A stretch of DNA of 64,000 nucleotides from Sediminibacterium sp. (lineage in GTDB: Bacteria; Bacteroidota; Bacteroidia; Chitinophagales; Chitinophagaceae), in assembly GCA_016786865.1 (NCBI GenBank), contig JAEUVE010000018.1, forward strand, positions 250,947 to 314,946, given 5' to 3'. The first letter of the stretch is position 1. The number at the start of each line of letters is the position of its first letter. Under the pieces are notes generated by a model, which made no database searches, was not told the origin of the DNA, and worked only from the letters and a program-made list of their open reading frames with translations. This document shows, piece after piece, positions 26,089-34,378 of this stretch. The position numbers and the translations under genes were made by a program.

Positions 26089-27750
26089 ATGAGCGAAGAA
26101 AAGAGCCTGAATTTTATTGAAGAGATCATTGAAGCAGACCTGGCAAGTGGCAAACACACCAGCATTCTGACCAGATTTCCACCCGAACCAAATGGATACC
26201 TTCATATTGGTCATGCCAAAAGCATTTGCCTGAATTTTGGCGTTGCTAAGAAATATGGTGGCCAGACCAACCTGCGTTTCGATGATACCAATCCTGTAAC
26301 AGAAGATACAGAGTATGTAGATAGTATTAAGAAAGACATTCAGTGGCTGGGATTTCAATGGGCCAATGAATTCTATGCTTCCGACTATTTTGATCAGCTT
26401 TTTGAAATGGCGCTTCAGCTGATTGATAAAGGACTGGCATATGTAGACGACAGCAGCAGTGAAGAAATTGCCGAACAAAAAGGCACGCCTACCCAACCGG
26501 GTGTCCGCAATCAATTTGCCAGCAGAACGCCAGCAGAGAACAGAGAGCTGTTCCTTAACATGAAGGCTGGAAAATATCCTGATGGAGCCAAAGTACTGCG
26601 GGTTAAGATCGATATGGCCTCTCCAAATATGCTGCTGAGAGATCCCATCATTTACAGAATCAAGCACGCCCATCACCATCGTACCGGAAACCAGTGGTGT
26701 GTTTATCCGATGTACGATTTTGCCCACGGACAAAGCGACTCAATCGAAAAAATAACGCATTCTCTTTGCTCACTGGAGTTTGTTCCGCACCGTCCATTGT
26801 ACGACTGGTGTATTGAGCAATTGGGCAGCTTCCCTTCCAAACAGTACGAGTTTGCCCGTTTGAACATGACCTATACAGTTATGAGCAAGCGTAAACTCTT
26901 ACAACTGGTGAACGAAAAACTGGTAAACGGATGGGATGATCCCAGAATGAGCACCATCAGCGGTATGCGCAGAAGGGGATATCCTGCTTCGAGTATTCGT
27001 GAATTTTGCGATAGGATCGGCGTTGCCAAGCGGGATAACCTCATTGATGTTGGCCTGCTCGAATTCTGTGTTCGGGAAGAACTCAATAAAACAGCACAAC
27101 GCAGAATGGTGGTATTTGACCCGTTGAAAGTGATTATTACCAACTACGATAACGGGGTGGAAATGCTCTCCAGCGAAAACAATCCCGAAGATGAGCAGGG
27201 GGGAACCAGGGAACTGCCTTTCAGCAGGGAAATTTATATAGAGCGGGACGACTTCATGGAACAGCCACCCAAGAAATACTTCCGGCTGGCCCCTGGTCAG
27301 ATGGTCCGGCTGAAAAGCGCTTATATCATTAGGTGTGAAGAAGTAATTAAAGATGCATCCGGGCAGATTACTGAAGTGCACTGCACTTATATTCCTGAAA
27401 GCAAAAGTGGCGCAGATACCTCTGGCATTCATGTAAAGGGTACGTTGCACTGGGTGAGCGCCCGGCATGCCATTGGGGCGGAAGTCCGTTTATACGACCG
27501 ATTGTTTAAAGTAGAAGATGTGGGCAATGCAGAAGGAGACTTTAAATCATATATCAATCCGGACTCTTTAACGGTTATTCAACAAGCTTATGCTGAACCG
27601 GCGTTGGCTACAGACAACCGTGAAATGGCTTTCCAGTTTTTAAGAAAAGGCTATTTTGTGCTGGATCAGGACAGTAGTTCTGAAAAACTGGTATTCAACA
27701 GGACCGTTACATTGAAAGATGCCTGGGCTAAGGAAATGCAAAAAAACTAA
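26089..27750 (+). CDS. glnS: Glutaminyl-tRNA synthetase
   Basis: The 553-residue class I synthetase has HIGH at 39-42 within PPEPNGYLHIGHAKSI, the ERF-type acceptor-binding region, and the KMSKS-equivalent VMSKRKLL. It is followed by the two beta-barrel anticodon-binding domains (from about 340 to the end). It charges tRNA-Gln directly; a GatCAB amidotransferase route would not be needed. Length is normal (about 550). I selected ATG 26089, consistent with the upstream -7 element; the frame is open further upstream but lacks support. A strong terminator follows the stop. Confidence 0.97.
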   Translation: MSEEKSLNFIEEIIEADLASGKHTSILTRFPPEPNGYLHIGHAKSICLNFGVAKKYGGQTNLRFDDTNPVTEDTEYVDSIKKDIQWLGFQWANEFYASDYFDQLFEMALQLIDKGLAYVDDSSSEEIAEQKGTPTQPGVRNQFASRTPAENRELFLNMKAGKYPDGAKVLRVKIDMASPNMLLRDPIIYRIKHAHHHRTGNQWCVYPMYDFAHGQSDSIEKITHSLCSLEFVPHRPLYDWCIEQLGSFPSKQYEFARLNMTYTVMSKRKLLQLVNEKLVNGWDDPRMSTISGMRRRGYPASSIREFCDRIGVAKRDNLIDVGLLEFCVREELNKTAQRRMVVFDPLKVIITNYDNGVEMLSSENNPEDEQGGTRELPFSREIYIERDDFMEQPPKKYFRLAPGQMVRLKSAYIIRCEEVIKDASGQITEVHCTYIPESKSGADTSGIHVKGTLHWVSARHAIGAEVRLYDRLFKVEDVGNAEGDFKSYINPDSLTVIQQAYAEPALATDNREMAFQFLRKGYFVLDQDSSSEKLVFNRTVTLKDAWAKEMQKN

Positions 27751-27784
27751 CCCGGGGAGTTATATTAATAAATTATAAAATACC

Positions 27785-27829
27785 AATCCGCTTAGAACGA
27801 ATTACAGGTTTCTGAGCGGATTTCTTTTT
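27785..27829 (+). terminator. Intrinsic terminator after glnS
   Basis: AATCCGCTTAGAA pairs with TTCTGAGCGGATT (one G-T wobble) and is followed by TTTCTTTTT. The stem overlaps the end of the converging PspC-like gene. Confidence 0.8.
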
Positions 27830-28023
27830 CCGGCCAGCCAGTAGTTTTTGATATTCATCAGAAAGGCCAGAATCATATATACCACAATTGGAGATCCCAT
27901 TGTGAGGAAAGAAATATAGATAAACCACATCCTGATTCTGGTAGTGGCAATTCCAAAACGCTCACCGATTGCACTACAAACGCCAAAAGCGTGTACTTCC
28001 AGAAAATCTCTGACTTTGTTCAT
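27802..28023 (-). CDS. Small PspC-domain membrane protein
   Basis: The 73-residue protein is a minimal PspC domain: FGVCSAIGERFGIATTRIR followed by two hydrophobic segments (MWFIYISFLTMG and PIVVYMILAFLM). PspC proteins are inner-membrane sensors of envelope stress, or short stand-alone versions of unknown role. The frame extends upstream, but ATG 28023 (MNKVRDFLEVHAFG) gives the correct domain start and leaves a -7 element (TAATTTTG at 28063-28070) outside the gene. It is a single gene, convergent with glnS and divergent from aconitase. Confidence 0.85.
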   Translation of the reverse strand: MNKVRDFLEVHAFGVCSAIGERFGIATTRIRMWFIYISFLTMGSPIVVYMILAFLMNIKNYWLAGKRNPLRNL

Positions 28024-28062
28024 AATAATTTGCTTTAAAACCGGGGGTTGCGTGCTCGTACA

Positions 28063-28070
28063 CAAAATTA
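28063..28070 (-). promoter_or_regulatory. -7 promoter element for the PspC-like gene
   Basis: The minus strand reads TAATTTTG, an exact TAnnTTTG match 39 bases before the ATG. On the plus strand a TAAATTCG at 28127-28134 is a candidate element for aconitase. Confidence 0.5.
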
Positions 28071-28153
28071 AACATAATCTGCGCATAAAAGTTCAAATCC
28101 CGTGCCAACCTGAGGTGGTTTTTTTGTAAATTCGCATCTAAAATTGCACCGCT

Positions 28154-30424
28154 ATGGCTTTTGATATTGAAATGATTAAAAAAGTGTACGCAGAAATGCC
28201 TGCAAAAGTAGATGCAGCCCGCAAAATGCTGGGTCGTCCGCTTACCTTATCTGAGAAAATTTTATTTGCCCATTTGCACCCCGATCAGCAACTGGCGGGT
28301 TTTGAAAGGGGCTCCAGTTATGTGGATTTTGCACCCGATCGTGTAGCCATGCAGGATGCAACGGCTCAAATGGCGCTTTTACAGTTTATGCAGGCAGGCA
28401 GACCCAAGGTGGCTGTTCCTTCTACGGTACACTGTGATCACCTGATCACCGCCAAGCTGGAAGCAAAAAAAGACCTCGAAGTAGCCAATGCAGAAAGCAA
28501 GGAAGTATACGACTTTCTGGCTTCTGTATCCAATAAATATGGTATCGGTTTCTGGAAACCAGGCGCCGGAATCATACATCAGGTTGTACTGGAGAATTAC
28601 GCATTTCCCGGTGGTATGATGATCGGGACCGATTCTCACACCGTAAATGCCGGCGGATTGGGAATGATTGCGATTGGTGTAGGTGGCGCAGATGCCTGCG
28701 ATGTGATGGCCGGTCTTCCATGGGAGCTGAAATGGCCCAAGCTGATTGGTGTGAAGCTGACAGGTAAACTCAGCGGCTGGACAGCTCCAAAAGATGTTAT
28801 CTTAAAAGTAGCGGGTATCCTTACCGTAAAAGGTGGTACAGGCGCTATTGTGGAATATTTCGGAGAAGGTGCTACCAGCATGAGCTGTACCGGTAAAGGA
28901 ACCATCTGTAACATGGGTGCAGAAATTGGTGCAACCACTTCTACTTTCGGTTACGACGAGAGCATGAGCCGTTATCTGAAAGCAACTGGCAGGGAAGAAG
29001 TAGCCAACATGGCAGATGGTGTTAAGAACTATCTGAATGCAGATCCTGAAGTTTACGCTTCTCCTGAAAAATATTTCGACCAGGTAATTGAAATTAACTT
29101 ATCTGAACTGGAACCACACCTGAACGGACCATTTACACCAGATCTGGCTACCCCAATTTCTAAAATGAAAGAAGTAGCTGCTGCAAACGGTTGGCCAACC
29201 AAGGTGGAAGTAGGTTTGATTGGTAGCTGTACCAACTCTTCCTACGAAGACATCAGCCGTGCAGTTAGCCTGGCCAAACAGGTGGATGAGAAAGGTTTGA
29301 AAACAAAAGCGCAGTTCACTATTACACCAGGTAGTGAGCAGGTTCGTTATACCATCGAAAGAGACGGATTCCTGGAAGTATTCGATAAAATCGGGGCAAC
29401 TGTATTTGCCAATGCCTGTGGACCTTGTATTGGTATGTGGGATCGGGTAGGTGCTGAAAAACAGGAGCGCAATACCATTGTACACAGTTTCAACAGAAAC
29501 TTTGCCAAGCGTGCAGACGGTAACCCCAATACAATGGCTTTTGTTGCAAGTCCGGAACTGGTAACAGCCCTGGCAATTGCCGGTGACCTTACCTTTAATC
29601 CGATTACCGATACCCTGACCAATGAAAAAGGTGAACAGGTTAAACTGGATGAGCCAACCGGTATGGAATTGCCTGCACGTGGTTTTGCAGTAGAAGATGC
29701 AGGATACCAGGCGCCGGCTGCAGATGGTTCCGGTGTAACCGTGAAAGTAGAACCTACCAGCAAGCGTTTACAATTGCTGGATCCGTTCGCTGCATGGGAA
29801 GGCACTGATCTGAAAGGATTGAAGCTGCTGATTAAAGCTAAAGGTAAGTGTACCACCGACCATATTTCCATGGCAGGTCCATGGTTGAAGTTCCGTGGTC
29901 ACCTCGATAATATTTCGAACAACATGCTCATTGGCGCTGTAAACTTCTTCAACGAAAAAACAGACAATGTAAAGAATCAGCTTACCGGAGAATATGGTCC
30001 GGTTCCTGCAACACAGCGTGCATATAAAGCTGCCGGAATTGGTTCAATTGTGGTTGGCGACGAAAACTACGGCGAAGGTAGTTCACGTGAACATGCAGCC
30101 ATGGAGCCAAGGCATCTTGGTGTTCGTGCCATCCTGGTAAAATCTTTTGCAAGAATTCATGAAACCAACCTGAAAAAGCAGGGTATGCTGGCATTAACAT
30201 TTGCCGACAAGAGCGATTATGATAAAATTCAGGAAGACGATACCATCAGCATCGAAGGCCTTACATCCTTTGCTCCTGGCAAACCATTAACCCTCATACT
30301 GCAACACAAGGATGGTAGCACAGATACCATTTCTGTGAACCATACTTACAATGAGCAGCAGATTGAATGGTTCAAAGCCGGTGGTGCACTGAATATTATT
30401 CGCAAGCAGGCTGCTGGTAAATAA
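28154..30424 (+). CDS. acn: Aconitate hydratase, mitochondrial type
   Basis: The 756-residue enzyme interconverts citrate and isocitrate in the TCA cycle through a [4Fe-4S] cluster. The three ligands are Cys359 in [10 protein letters not shown], and Cys422 and Cys425 in CGPC; this spacing matches the mitochondrial aconitase family. Other family blocks are [21 protein letters not shown] and, in the swivelling C-terminal domain, [19 protein letters not shown]. Length also fits the mitochondrial type (about 750) rather than AcnA/IRP1 (about 890) or AcnB (about 860). It appears monocistronic: a terminator follows 26 bases after the stop. Confidence 0.97.
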   Translation: MAFDIEMIKKVYAEMPAKVDAARKMLGRPLTLSEKILFAHLHPDQQLAGFERGSSYVDFAPDRVAMQDATAQMALLQFMQAGRPKVAVPSTVHCDHLITAKLEAKKDLEVANAESKEVYDFLASVSNKYGIGFWKPGAGIIHQVVLENYAFPGGMMIGTDSHTVNAGGLGMIAIGVGGADACDVMAGLPWELKWPKLIGVKLTGKLSGWTAPKDVILKVAGILTVKGGTGAIVEYFGEGATSMSCTGKGTICNMGAEIGATTSTFGYDESMSRYLKATGREEVANMADGVKNYLNADPEVYASPEKYFDQVIEINLSELEPHLNGPFTPDLATPISKMKEVAAANGWPTKVEVGLIGSCTNSSYEDISRAVSLAKQVDEKGLKTKAQFTITPGSEQVRYTIERDGFLEVFDKIGATVFANACGPCIGMWDRVGAEKQERNTIVHSFNRNFAKRADGNPNTMAFVASPELVTALAIAGDLTFNPITDTLTNEKGEQVKLDEPTGMELPARGFAVEDAGYQAPAADGSGVTVKVEPTSKRLQLLDPFAAWEGTDLKGLKLLIKAKGKCTTDHISMAGPWLKFRGHLDNISNNMLIGAVNFFNEKTDNVKNQLTGEYGPVPATQRAYKAAGIGSIVVGDENYGEGSSREHAAMEPRHLGVRAILVKSFARIHETNLKKQGMLALTFADKSDYDKIQEDDTISIEGLTSFAPGKPLTLILQHKDGSTDTISVNHTYNEQQIEWFKAGGALNIIRKQAAGK

Positions 30425-30450
30425 CACCTATTGCATTACTGATTGCATAC

Positions 30451-30488
30451 AAGTCATTCCGGAGCAACCCTTCGGAATGACTTTTTTT
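30451..30488 (+). terminator. Intrinsic terminator after aconitase
   Basis: AAGTCATTCCG pairs perfectly with CGGAATGACTT and is followed by T7. It ends 14 bases before the proposed TTG start of the next gene, and it overlaps a longer in-frame reading of that gene. Confidence 0.85.
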
Positions 30489-30502
30489 ATAAAGAAGCAG
30501 AT

Positions 30503-30940
30503 TTGAACAAAGGACTTATTTTTTTATACCTGATCATATTTGGTTGCTACCAGGTCTGGACCCGGCAACCAGATTATTTTGATGGCGAAATGTATCCTGC
30601 TACCATACAAATGGCAATGGATTCCGTCACCAAAAAAACAATACCAATGGCCATTTACAGCATTGGAAGCAAACAGTATGCCGTTAAGGCCAACTACCTT
30701 TTCCAGGAATACCATCACGGGGAAAAACTGTCGGTGATCGTGTCGCACGAACATCCCGAAAGAGCTGCTGTATACCGTTTCTGGGGGTACTGGATCACCT
30801 GGGAAGAACTACTGGCATCGGTGGTAATTGCCGTTCTGCTGTTTCAGGTTGCCGTATCCATAACGCGAAATCCCACACCCGAAGCCGTACTGGAACAGAT
30901 GGAGTACCAGCCAGAAAAGAAAACAAAATATATTCCATAA
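30503..30940 (+). CDS. Small membrane protein of unknown function (DUF3592-like layout)
   Basis: I take the start as TTG 30503 (MNKGLIFLYLIIFGCY), giving 145 residues. An upstream in-frame ATG at 30443 would translate straight through the aconitase terminator. The protein has a helix at the N-terminus, an extracytoplasmic domain (DGEMYPATIQM to RAAVYRFWGYW) and a second helix (LLASVVIAVLLFQVAVSI), then a Pro/Glu/Lys tail. This layout of two helices around a small beta domain with YAVKANYLFQEYHHGEKLSV resembles DUF3592 weakly. Function unknown. It is nine bases before the AmiD-like gene and on the same strand, suggesting an operon. Confidence 0.6.
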   Translation: MNKGLIFLYLIIFGCYQVWTRQPDYFDGEMYPATIQMAMDSVTKKTIPMAIYSIGSKQYAVKANYLFQEYHHGEKLSVIVSHEHPERAAVYRFWGYWITWEELLASVVIAVLLFQVAVSITRNPTPEAVLEQMEYQPEKKTKYIP

Positions 30941-30949
30941 TTTCATCGG

Positions 30950-31765
30950 ATGAAACAACTGCTTCAACTGGCTTTTCCGGCTGCTATTTTCATGGTCGGT
31001 TGCAGCCATAACCCTTATAAGGCTACCAATCAAGCTCATAAAGCGCAGCTAAAAGAACTGGCTGCCCATATTCGAAAACTGCCGGAACAGACAATTGTTT
31101 CGGATTCTGTAAAAACGGCACCGTATTGGGTGGGCACAACCAATTTCAATTTGAGAAAGCCCAGCTATGTAATTATTCACCATACCGCCCAGCACAGTAC
31201 AACGCAAACACTGAAAACCTTTACACTGCCGAGAACACAGGTGAGTTCGCATTATGTGATCGGTAAGGATGGTGTGGTATACCAGATGCTGAACGATTAC
31301 CTGCGTTCCTGGCATGCCGGCAACAGCAGATGGGGAAACCAACTCGATATGAATTCTGCTTCTATCGGAATTGAACTGGACAACACTGGCTTTCAGTATT
31401 TTGACAGCCTTCAAATCAATAGCCTGCTTGCGGTACTTTCCAAACTTAAAAAAGAGTTCGCCATTCCTACGGCCAATTTCATTGGTCACGGCGATATTGC
31501 ACCTACCAGAAAGAATGATCCCAACTGGCGTTTTCCTTGGAAACTGCTAGCAGAAAAGGGGTTTGGCTTATGGTACGACGAGCGCCGGGATACCGTTCCT
31601 GCAGGATTCGACCATATTGCCGGGCTGCGGATCATTGGGTTTGATATCCGCGATACAACTGCGGCTATCGTTGCATTTAAAAGACACTTTTTACAGGATA
31701 CAACAAAAGGAATGAGTCCATTGGCCAAAGAGGTACTCTATAACCTGCATAAGAAATACTATTAG
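30950..31765 (+). CDS. AmiD-like N-acetylmuramoyl-L-alanine amidase lipoprotein
   Basis: The 271-residue protein has a lipoprotein signal ending at a Cys near residue 18 (PAAIFMVGC). It is followed by an Amidase_2 (N-acetylmuramoyl-L-alanine amidase) domain: YVIIHHTAQHSTTQT with the first zinc histidine, VSSHYVIGKDGVVYQML, and FIGHGDIAPTRKNDPNWRFPW with the second histidine and the catalytic Asp. It should hydrolyse the amide between MurNAc and L-Ala, most likely in the periplasm on the outer-membrane inner face, as AmiD does in E. coli. This is a second amidase besides the Amidase_3 at 16786-17733. Confidence 0.92.
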   Translation: MKQLLQLAFPAAIFMVGCSHNPYKATNQAHKAQLKELAAHIRKLPEQTIVSDSVKTAPYWVGTTNFNLRKPSYVIIHHTAQHSTTQTLKTFTLPRTQVSSHYVIGKDGVVYQMLNDYLRSWHAGNSRWGNQLDMNSASIGIELDNTGFQYFDSLQINSLLAVLSKLKKEFAIPTANFIGHGDIAPTRKNDPNWRFPWKLLAEKGFGLWYDERRDTVPAGFDHIAGLRIIGFDIRDTTAAIVAFKRHFLQDTTKGMSPLAKEVLYNLHKKYY

Positions 31766-31880
31766 TGCCCTTTTACAGATTTGCAAATGATTAACGCTTG
31801 CAGGCAGCTGGTAATTTGGTGAGAATCAAATGGTCTTCTAATTTAGTAGAGATTATTTGTTCGAATTGAAACGATCCTTT

Positions 31881-33116
31881 ATGCCAGGTAAAATTTTCAG
31901 GATCATCTTCTTATTGGTACTGTTGCAAAACAGCAGGTTAACCTCCCATGCGCAATCAGCTGACCTGTTTTTAGGAATTGTCAACCATAGAGCAGATTCC
32001 GTTGAGGCCATTCCTTTCCTGCTTGCATCCAATTCCATTCCACAGGCAAGTCATCGATTTCTTTCTGTTTCGTCCGCAGAAAAGGAACTAAGTATTGCCA
32101 AAGAACAAAAAAGCCTGGAAGCAGAAGTAAGCGCATTGAATAAAATCAGTGATGCCTACCTTGTTGCCGGGCAATCCAAAAATGCGCTCAGACAATTGCG
32201 CAGGTTGCTGAAACTGAAGAACCTTAGCGAAGATGAGCAGGCTGTGTCTCATTTATATTACAACCTGGCGGTAGTGATGGCCAGAATGAAAAACTATCCT
32301 GCAGCGCTTTCCTGTTTCTACAAGGCCGGGAATACCCAGGCACACCACTTATTCAAAATGAGGCGTAAGCGATACATGTATCTGGACAGTTCTTATTACT
32401 CTTTTCAGGAAAATACAGAGGAGCCTTCATCGGAAGACCATTCTGTGTTCAACGACTCCCTGCTGGATGCGTCCCTGCAAAGCCTGGAACAGGCCTCCGA
32501 TACCCTGCAATCTGACGAGCCTGGAGAACAGGTACAGGCAACATCGCTGATTGAAGCATTTATGGACGATAAAAGAGCATCTTCCTATGCCATTGCCATT
32601 CATGTTAAGCAGCCGGTTGCGGGTAAGAAAAAAATATTCACCGGATTGGGGAATGTAGGACATATGTTCATCACATTAACGAAATTCAACAAAGACAGAA
32701 GCTTTGTAAGCCGCACATTTGGTTTTTATCCGGAAAAGGGTTTGATGATTCCTGTTAACCCCATCTTTCCTGAATCTCCATCGGTACTCAAAAATGATCA
32801 CTTTCGTACCTGGGATGAAATGATTGGCCGCTTTGTTTCGCAAAAGGATTTTTCCCGCATTCTTGAGTTTATAGATAAAAATTCAAATACGTTATATCAT
32901 CTCAATCGATTCAATTGCTCCGATTTTGCACTGGCAATTGCAGAACTGGCCCATATCCGTATTGCGGAAACAAGTGGCAAATGGCCGCTGGGTAAGGGCA
33001 ACAATCCGGGAACCACCGGACAAAGCATACTTGCAGGTAAATTCAGTAATGTCGAAACAGGTTCCCAATCCGGCTTGTTTGCCTGCACCAACAACCTTTT
33101 TGCTGTGTATAAATGA
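31881..33116 (+). CDS. Secreted TPR protein with putative papain-like (NlpC/P60-type) C-terminal domain
   Basis: I use ATG 31881 (411 residues), since the upstream TTG would add an unusual N-terminus before the signal peptide (about 1-25, FLLVLLQNSRLTSHAQ). Residues 60-200 hold TPR-like helices (AYLVAGQSKNALRQLRRLLK, YYNLAVVMARMKNYPAALSCF). The C-terminal region carries GNVGHMFITLTKF with His261 and NRFNCSDFALAI with Cys346. This order, His then NCxDFA, is reminiscent of the circularly permuted papain-like group (YiiX/LRAT-like) in which the Cys comes late and lies on a helix. A hydrolase acting on peptides or lipids is inferred, not proven. The neighbouring amidase gene is 115 bases upstream. 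Confidence 0.6.
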   Translation: MPGKIFRIIFLLVLLQNSRLTSHAQSADLFLGIVNHRADSVEAIPFLLASNSIPQASHRFLSVSSAEKELSIAKEQKSLEAEVSALNKISDAYLVAGQSKNALRQLRRLLKLKNLSEDEQAVSHLYYNLAVVMARMKNYPAALSCFYKAGNTQAHHLFKMRRKRYMYLDSSYYSFQENTEEPSSEDHSVFNDSLLDASLQSLEQASDTLQSDEPGEQVQATSLIEAFMDDKRASSYAIAIHVKQPVAGKKKIFTGLGNVGHMFITLTKFNKDRSFVSRTFGFYPEKGLMIPVNPIFPESPSVLKNDHFRTWDEMIGRFVSQKDFSRILEFIDKNSNTLYHLNRFNCSDFALAIAELAHIRIAETSGKWPLGKGNNPGTTGQSILAGKFSNVETGSQSGLFACTNNLFAVYK

Positions 33117-33181
33117 GTTCTTTTTACAGCCGGCAACTGCTTTAGAAAAAAAGCCGGATTTTTTTCGCTGAACTGAACAAC

Positions 33182-33195
33182 CTAACGATCGTTAG
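33182..33195. promoter_or_regulatory. Perfect 14-bp palindromic operator upstream of acyl-CoA dehydrogenase
   Basis: CTAACGATCGTTAG is a perfect palindrome that fits the CNAACGNNCGTTNG pattern of TetR-type regulators of acyl-CoA genes (PaaR-like). It sits two bases upstream of the -7 box, so binding there would block RNA polymerase. Confidence 0.6.
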
Positions 33196-33197
33196 CT

Positions 33198-33205
33198 TAA
33201 ATTTG
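33198..33205 (+). promoter_or_regulatory. -7 promoter element for the acyl-CoA dehydrogenase operon
   Basis: TAAATTTG is an exact TAnnTTTG match, 18 bases before the ATG at 33224 and directly beside the palindromic operator. No clear -33 TTG is visible. Confidence 0.6.
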
Positions 33206-33223
33206 GCACACAAAATAAAGCAT

Positions 33224-34378
33224 ATGAATTTCCAGTTGACAGAAGAGCATTTAATGATTCAAAAAGCGGCAAGAGATTTTGCAAAAAATGAATGTTTGCC
33301 AGGCGTTATTGATCGGGACGAAAACCAACGTTTCCCCAGAGAACAGATCATGAAGCTGGCCGAACTGGGCTTTATGGGTATGATGGTGGATCCTGAATAC
33401 GGCGGTGCCGGAATGGATGCAATCAGCTATGTGTTGGCGATGGAAGAAGTGAGCAAGGTAGATGCAAGTACCAGTGTAAGTATGAGTGTAAACAACAGCC
33501 TGGTATGCTGGGGACTGGAAGCATTTGGAAATGAAGAACAAAAAAGAAAATACCTCACCCCGCTTGCACAGGGCAAGAAGGACGGTGAATTATATATCGG
33601 TGCTTTCCTGCTGAGCGAACCCGAAGCAGGAAGCGATGCAACCAGTCAGCAAACCACTGCCGAAGACAAAGGAGATTATTACCTGATCAACGGAACAAAA
33701 AACTGGATCACCAACGGCTCTACAGCATCTGTTTACCTGGTGATTGCACAAACCGATCCATCCAAGGGAAGCAAGGGGATCAATGCATTTATTGTAGAAA
33801 AAAATAGCCCGGGAATCACTGTTGGAGCAAAAGAAAATAAGCTGGGGATCCGCGGTAGCGATACACATTCCATTTTGTTCAACGATGTAAAAGTTCCAAA
33901 AGAAAATCGGATTGGGGAAGATGGATTCGGATTCAAATTTGCGATGAAAACATTGGCCGGAGGACGGATTGGAATTGCTTCTCAGGCACTAGGGATTGCC
34001 AGCGGTGCTTATGAACTGGCGCTTGCATACAGTAAGCAGCGTAAGGCATTTGGAAAGGAAATCATGCACCACCAGGCCATTCAGTTTAAATTAGCCGATA
34101 TGGCTACCAGGATCGAAGCTGCCCGGTTATTATGCCTGAAAGCTGCCTGGGAAAAAGACAATGGACACGATTACACACTCAGTTCCTCCATGGCCAAAGT
34201 ATATGCCAGTGAAACGGCCATGTGGGTTACCACAGAGGCAGTGCAGATTCATGGCGGATATGGATTTGTAAAAGAATACCATGTAGAACGCCTGATGCGT
34301 GATGCCAAGATTACCCAGATCTACGAAGGTACCAGTGAAGTTCAGCGTATTGTAATCAGCAGAAGTATATTAAAATAA
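33224..34378 (+). CDS. Acyl-CoA dehydrogenase
   Basis: The 384-residue FAD enzyme is a short- or medium-chain acyl-CoA dehydrogenase. Visible blocks are FLLSEPEAGSDA (FAD binding), NGTKNWITNG, the FKFAMKTLAGGRIGIASQALG helix, ALAYSKQRKAFG and the C-terminal IYEGTSEVQRIVI with the catalytic Glu. It introduces the alpha,beta double bond in beta-oxidation or branched-chain degradation and passes electrons to ETF. ATG 33224 fits the promoter; an in-frame TTG at 33203 lies inside the -7 element. Its stop overlaps the ATG of the next gene by one base. The PaaR-like operator suggests acyl-CoA-responsive control. Confidence 0.94.
   Translation: MNFQLTEEHLMIQKAARDFAKNECLPGVIDRDENQRFPREQIMKLAELGFMGMMVDPEYGGAGMDAISYVLAMEEVSKVDASTSVSMSVNNSLVCWGLEAFGNEEQKRKYLTPLAQGKKDGELYIGAFLLSEPEAGSDATSQQTTAEDKGDYYLINGTKNWITNGSTASVYLVIAQTDPSKGSKGINAFIVEKNSPGITVGAKENKLGIRGSDTHSILFNDVKVPKENRIGEDGFGFKFAMKTLAGGRIGIASQALGIASGAYELALAYSKQRKAFGKEIMHHQAIQFKLADMATRIEAARLLCLKAAWEKDNGHDYTLSSSMAKVYASETAMWVTTEAVQIHGGYGFVKEYHVERLMRDAKITQIYEGTSEVQRIVISRSILK

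Noticed and set aside
33130..33160. Short CCGGC/GCCGG stem followed by T7 after the TPR/papain-like gene
   Set aside because: The stem has only five base pairs with an 18-base loop, so it is too weak to call a terminator, although the T run makes it possible.
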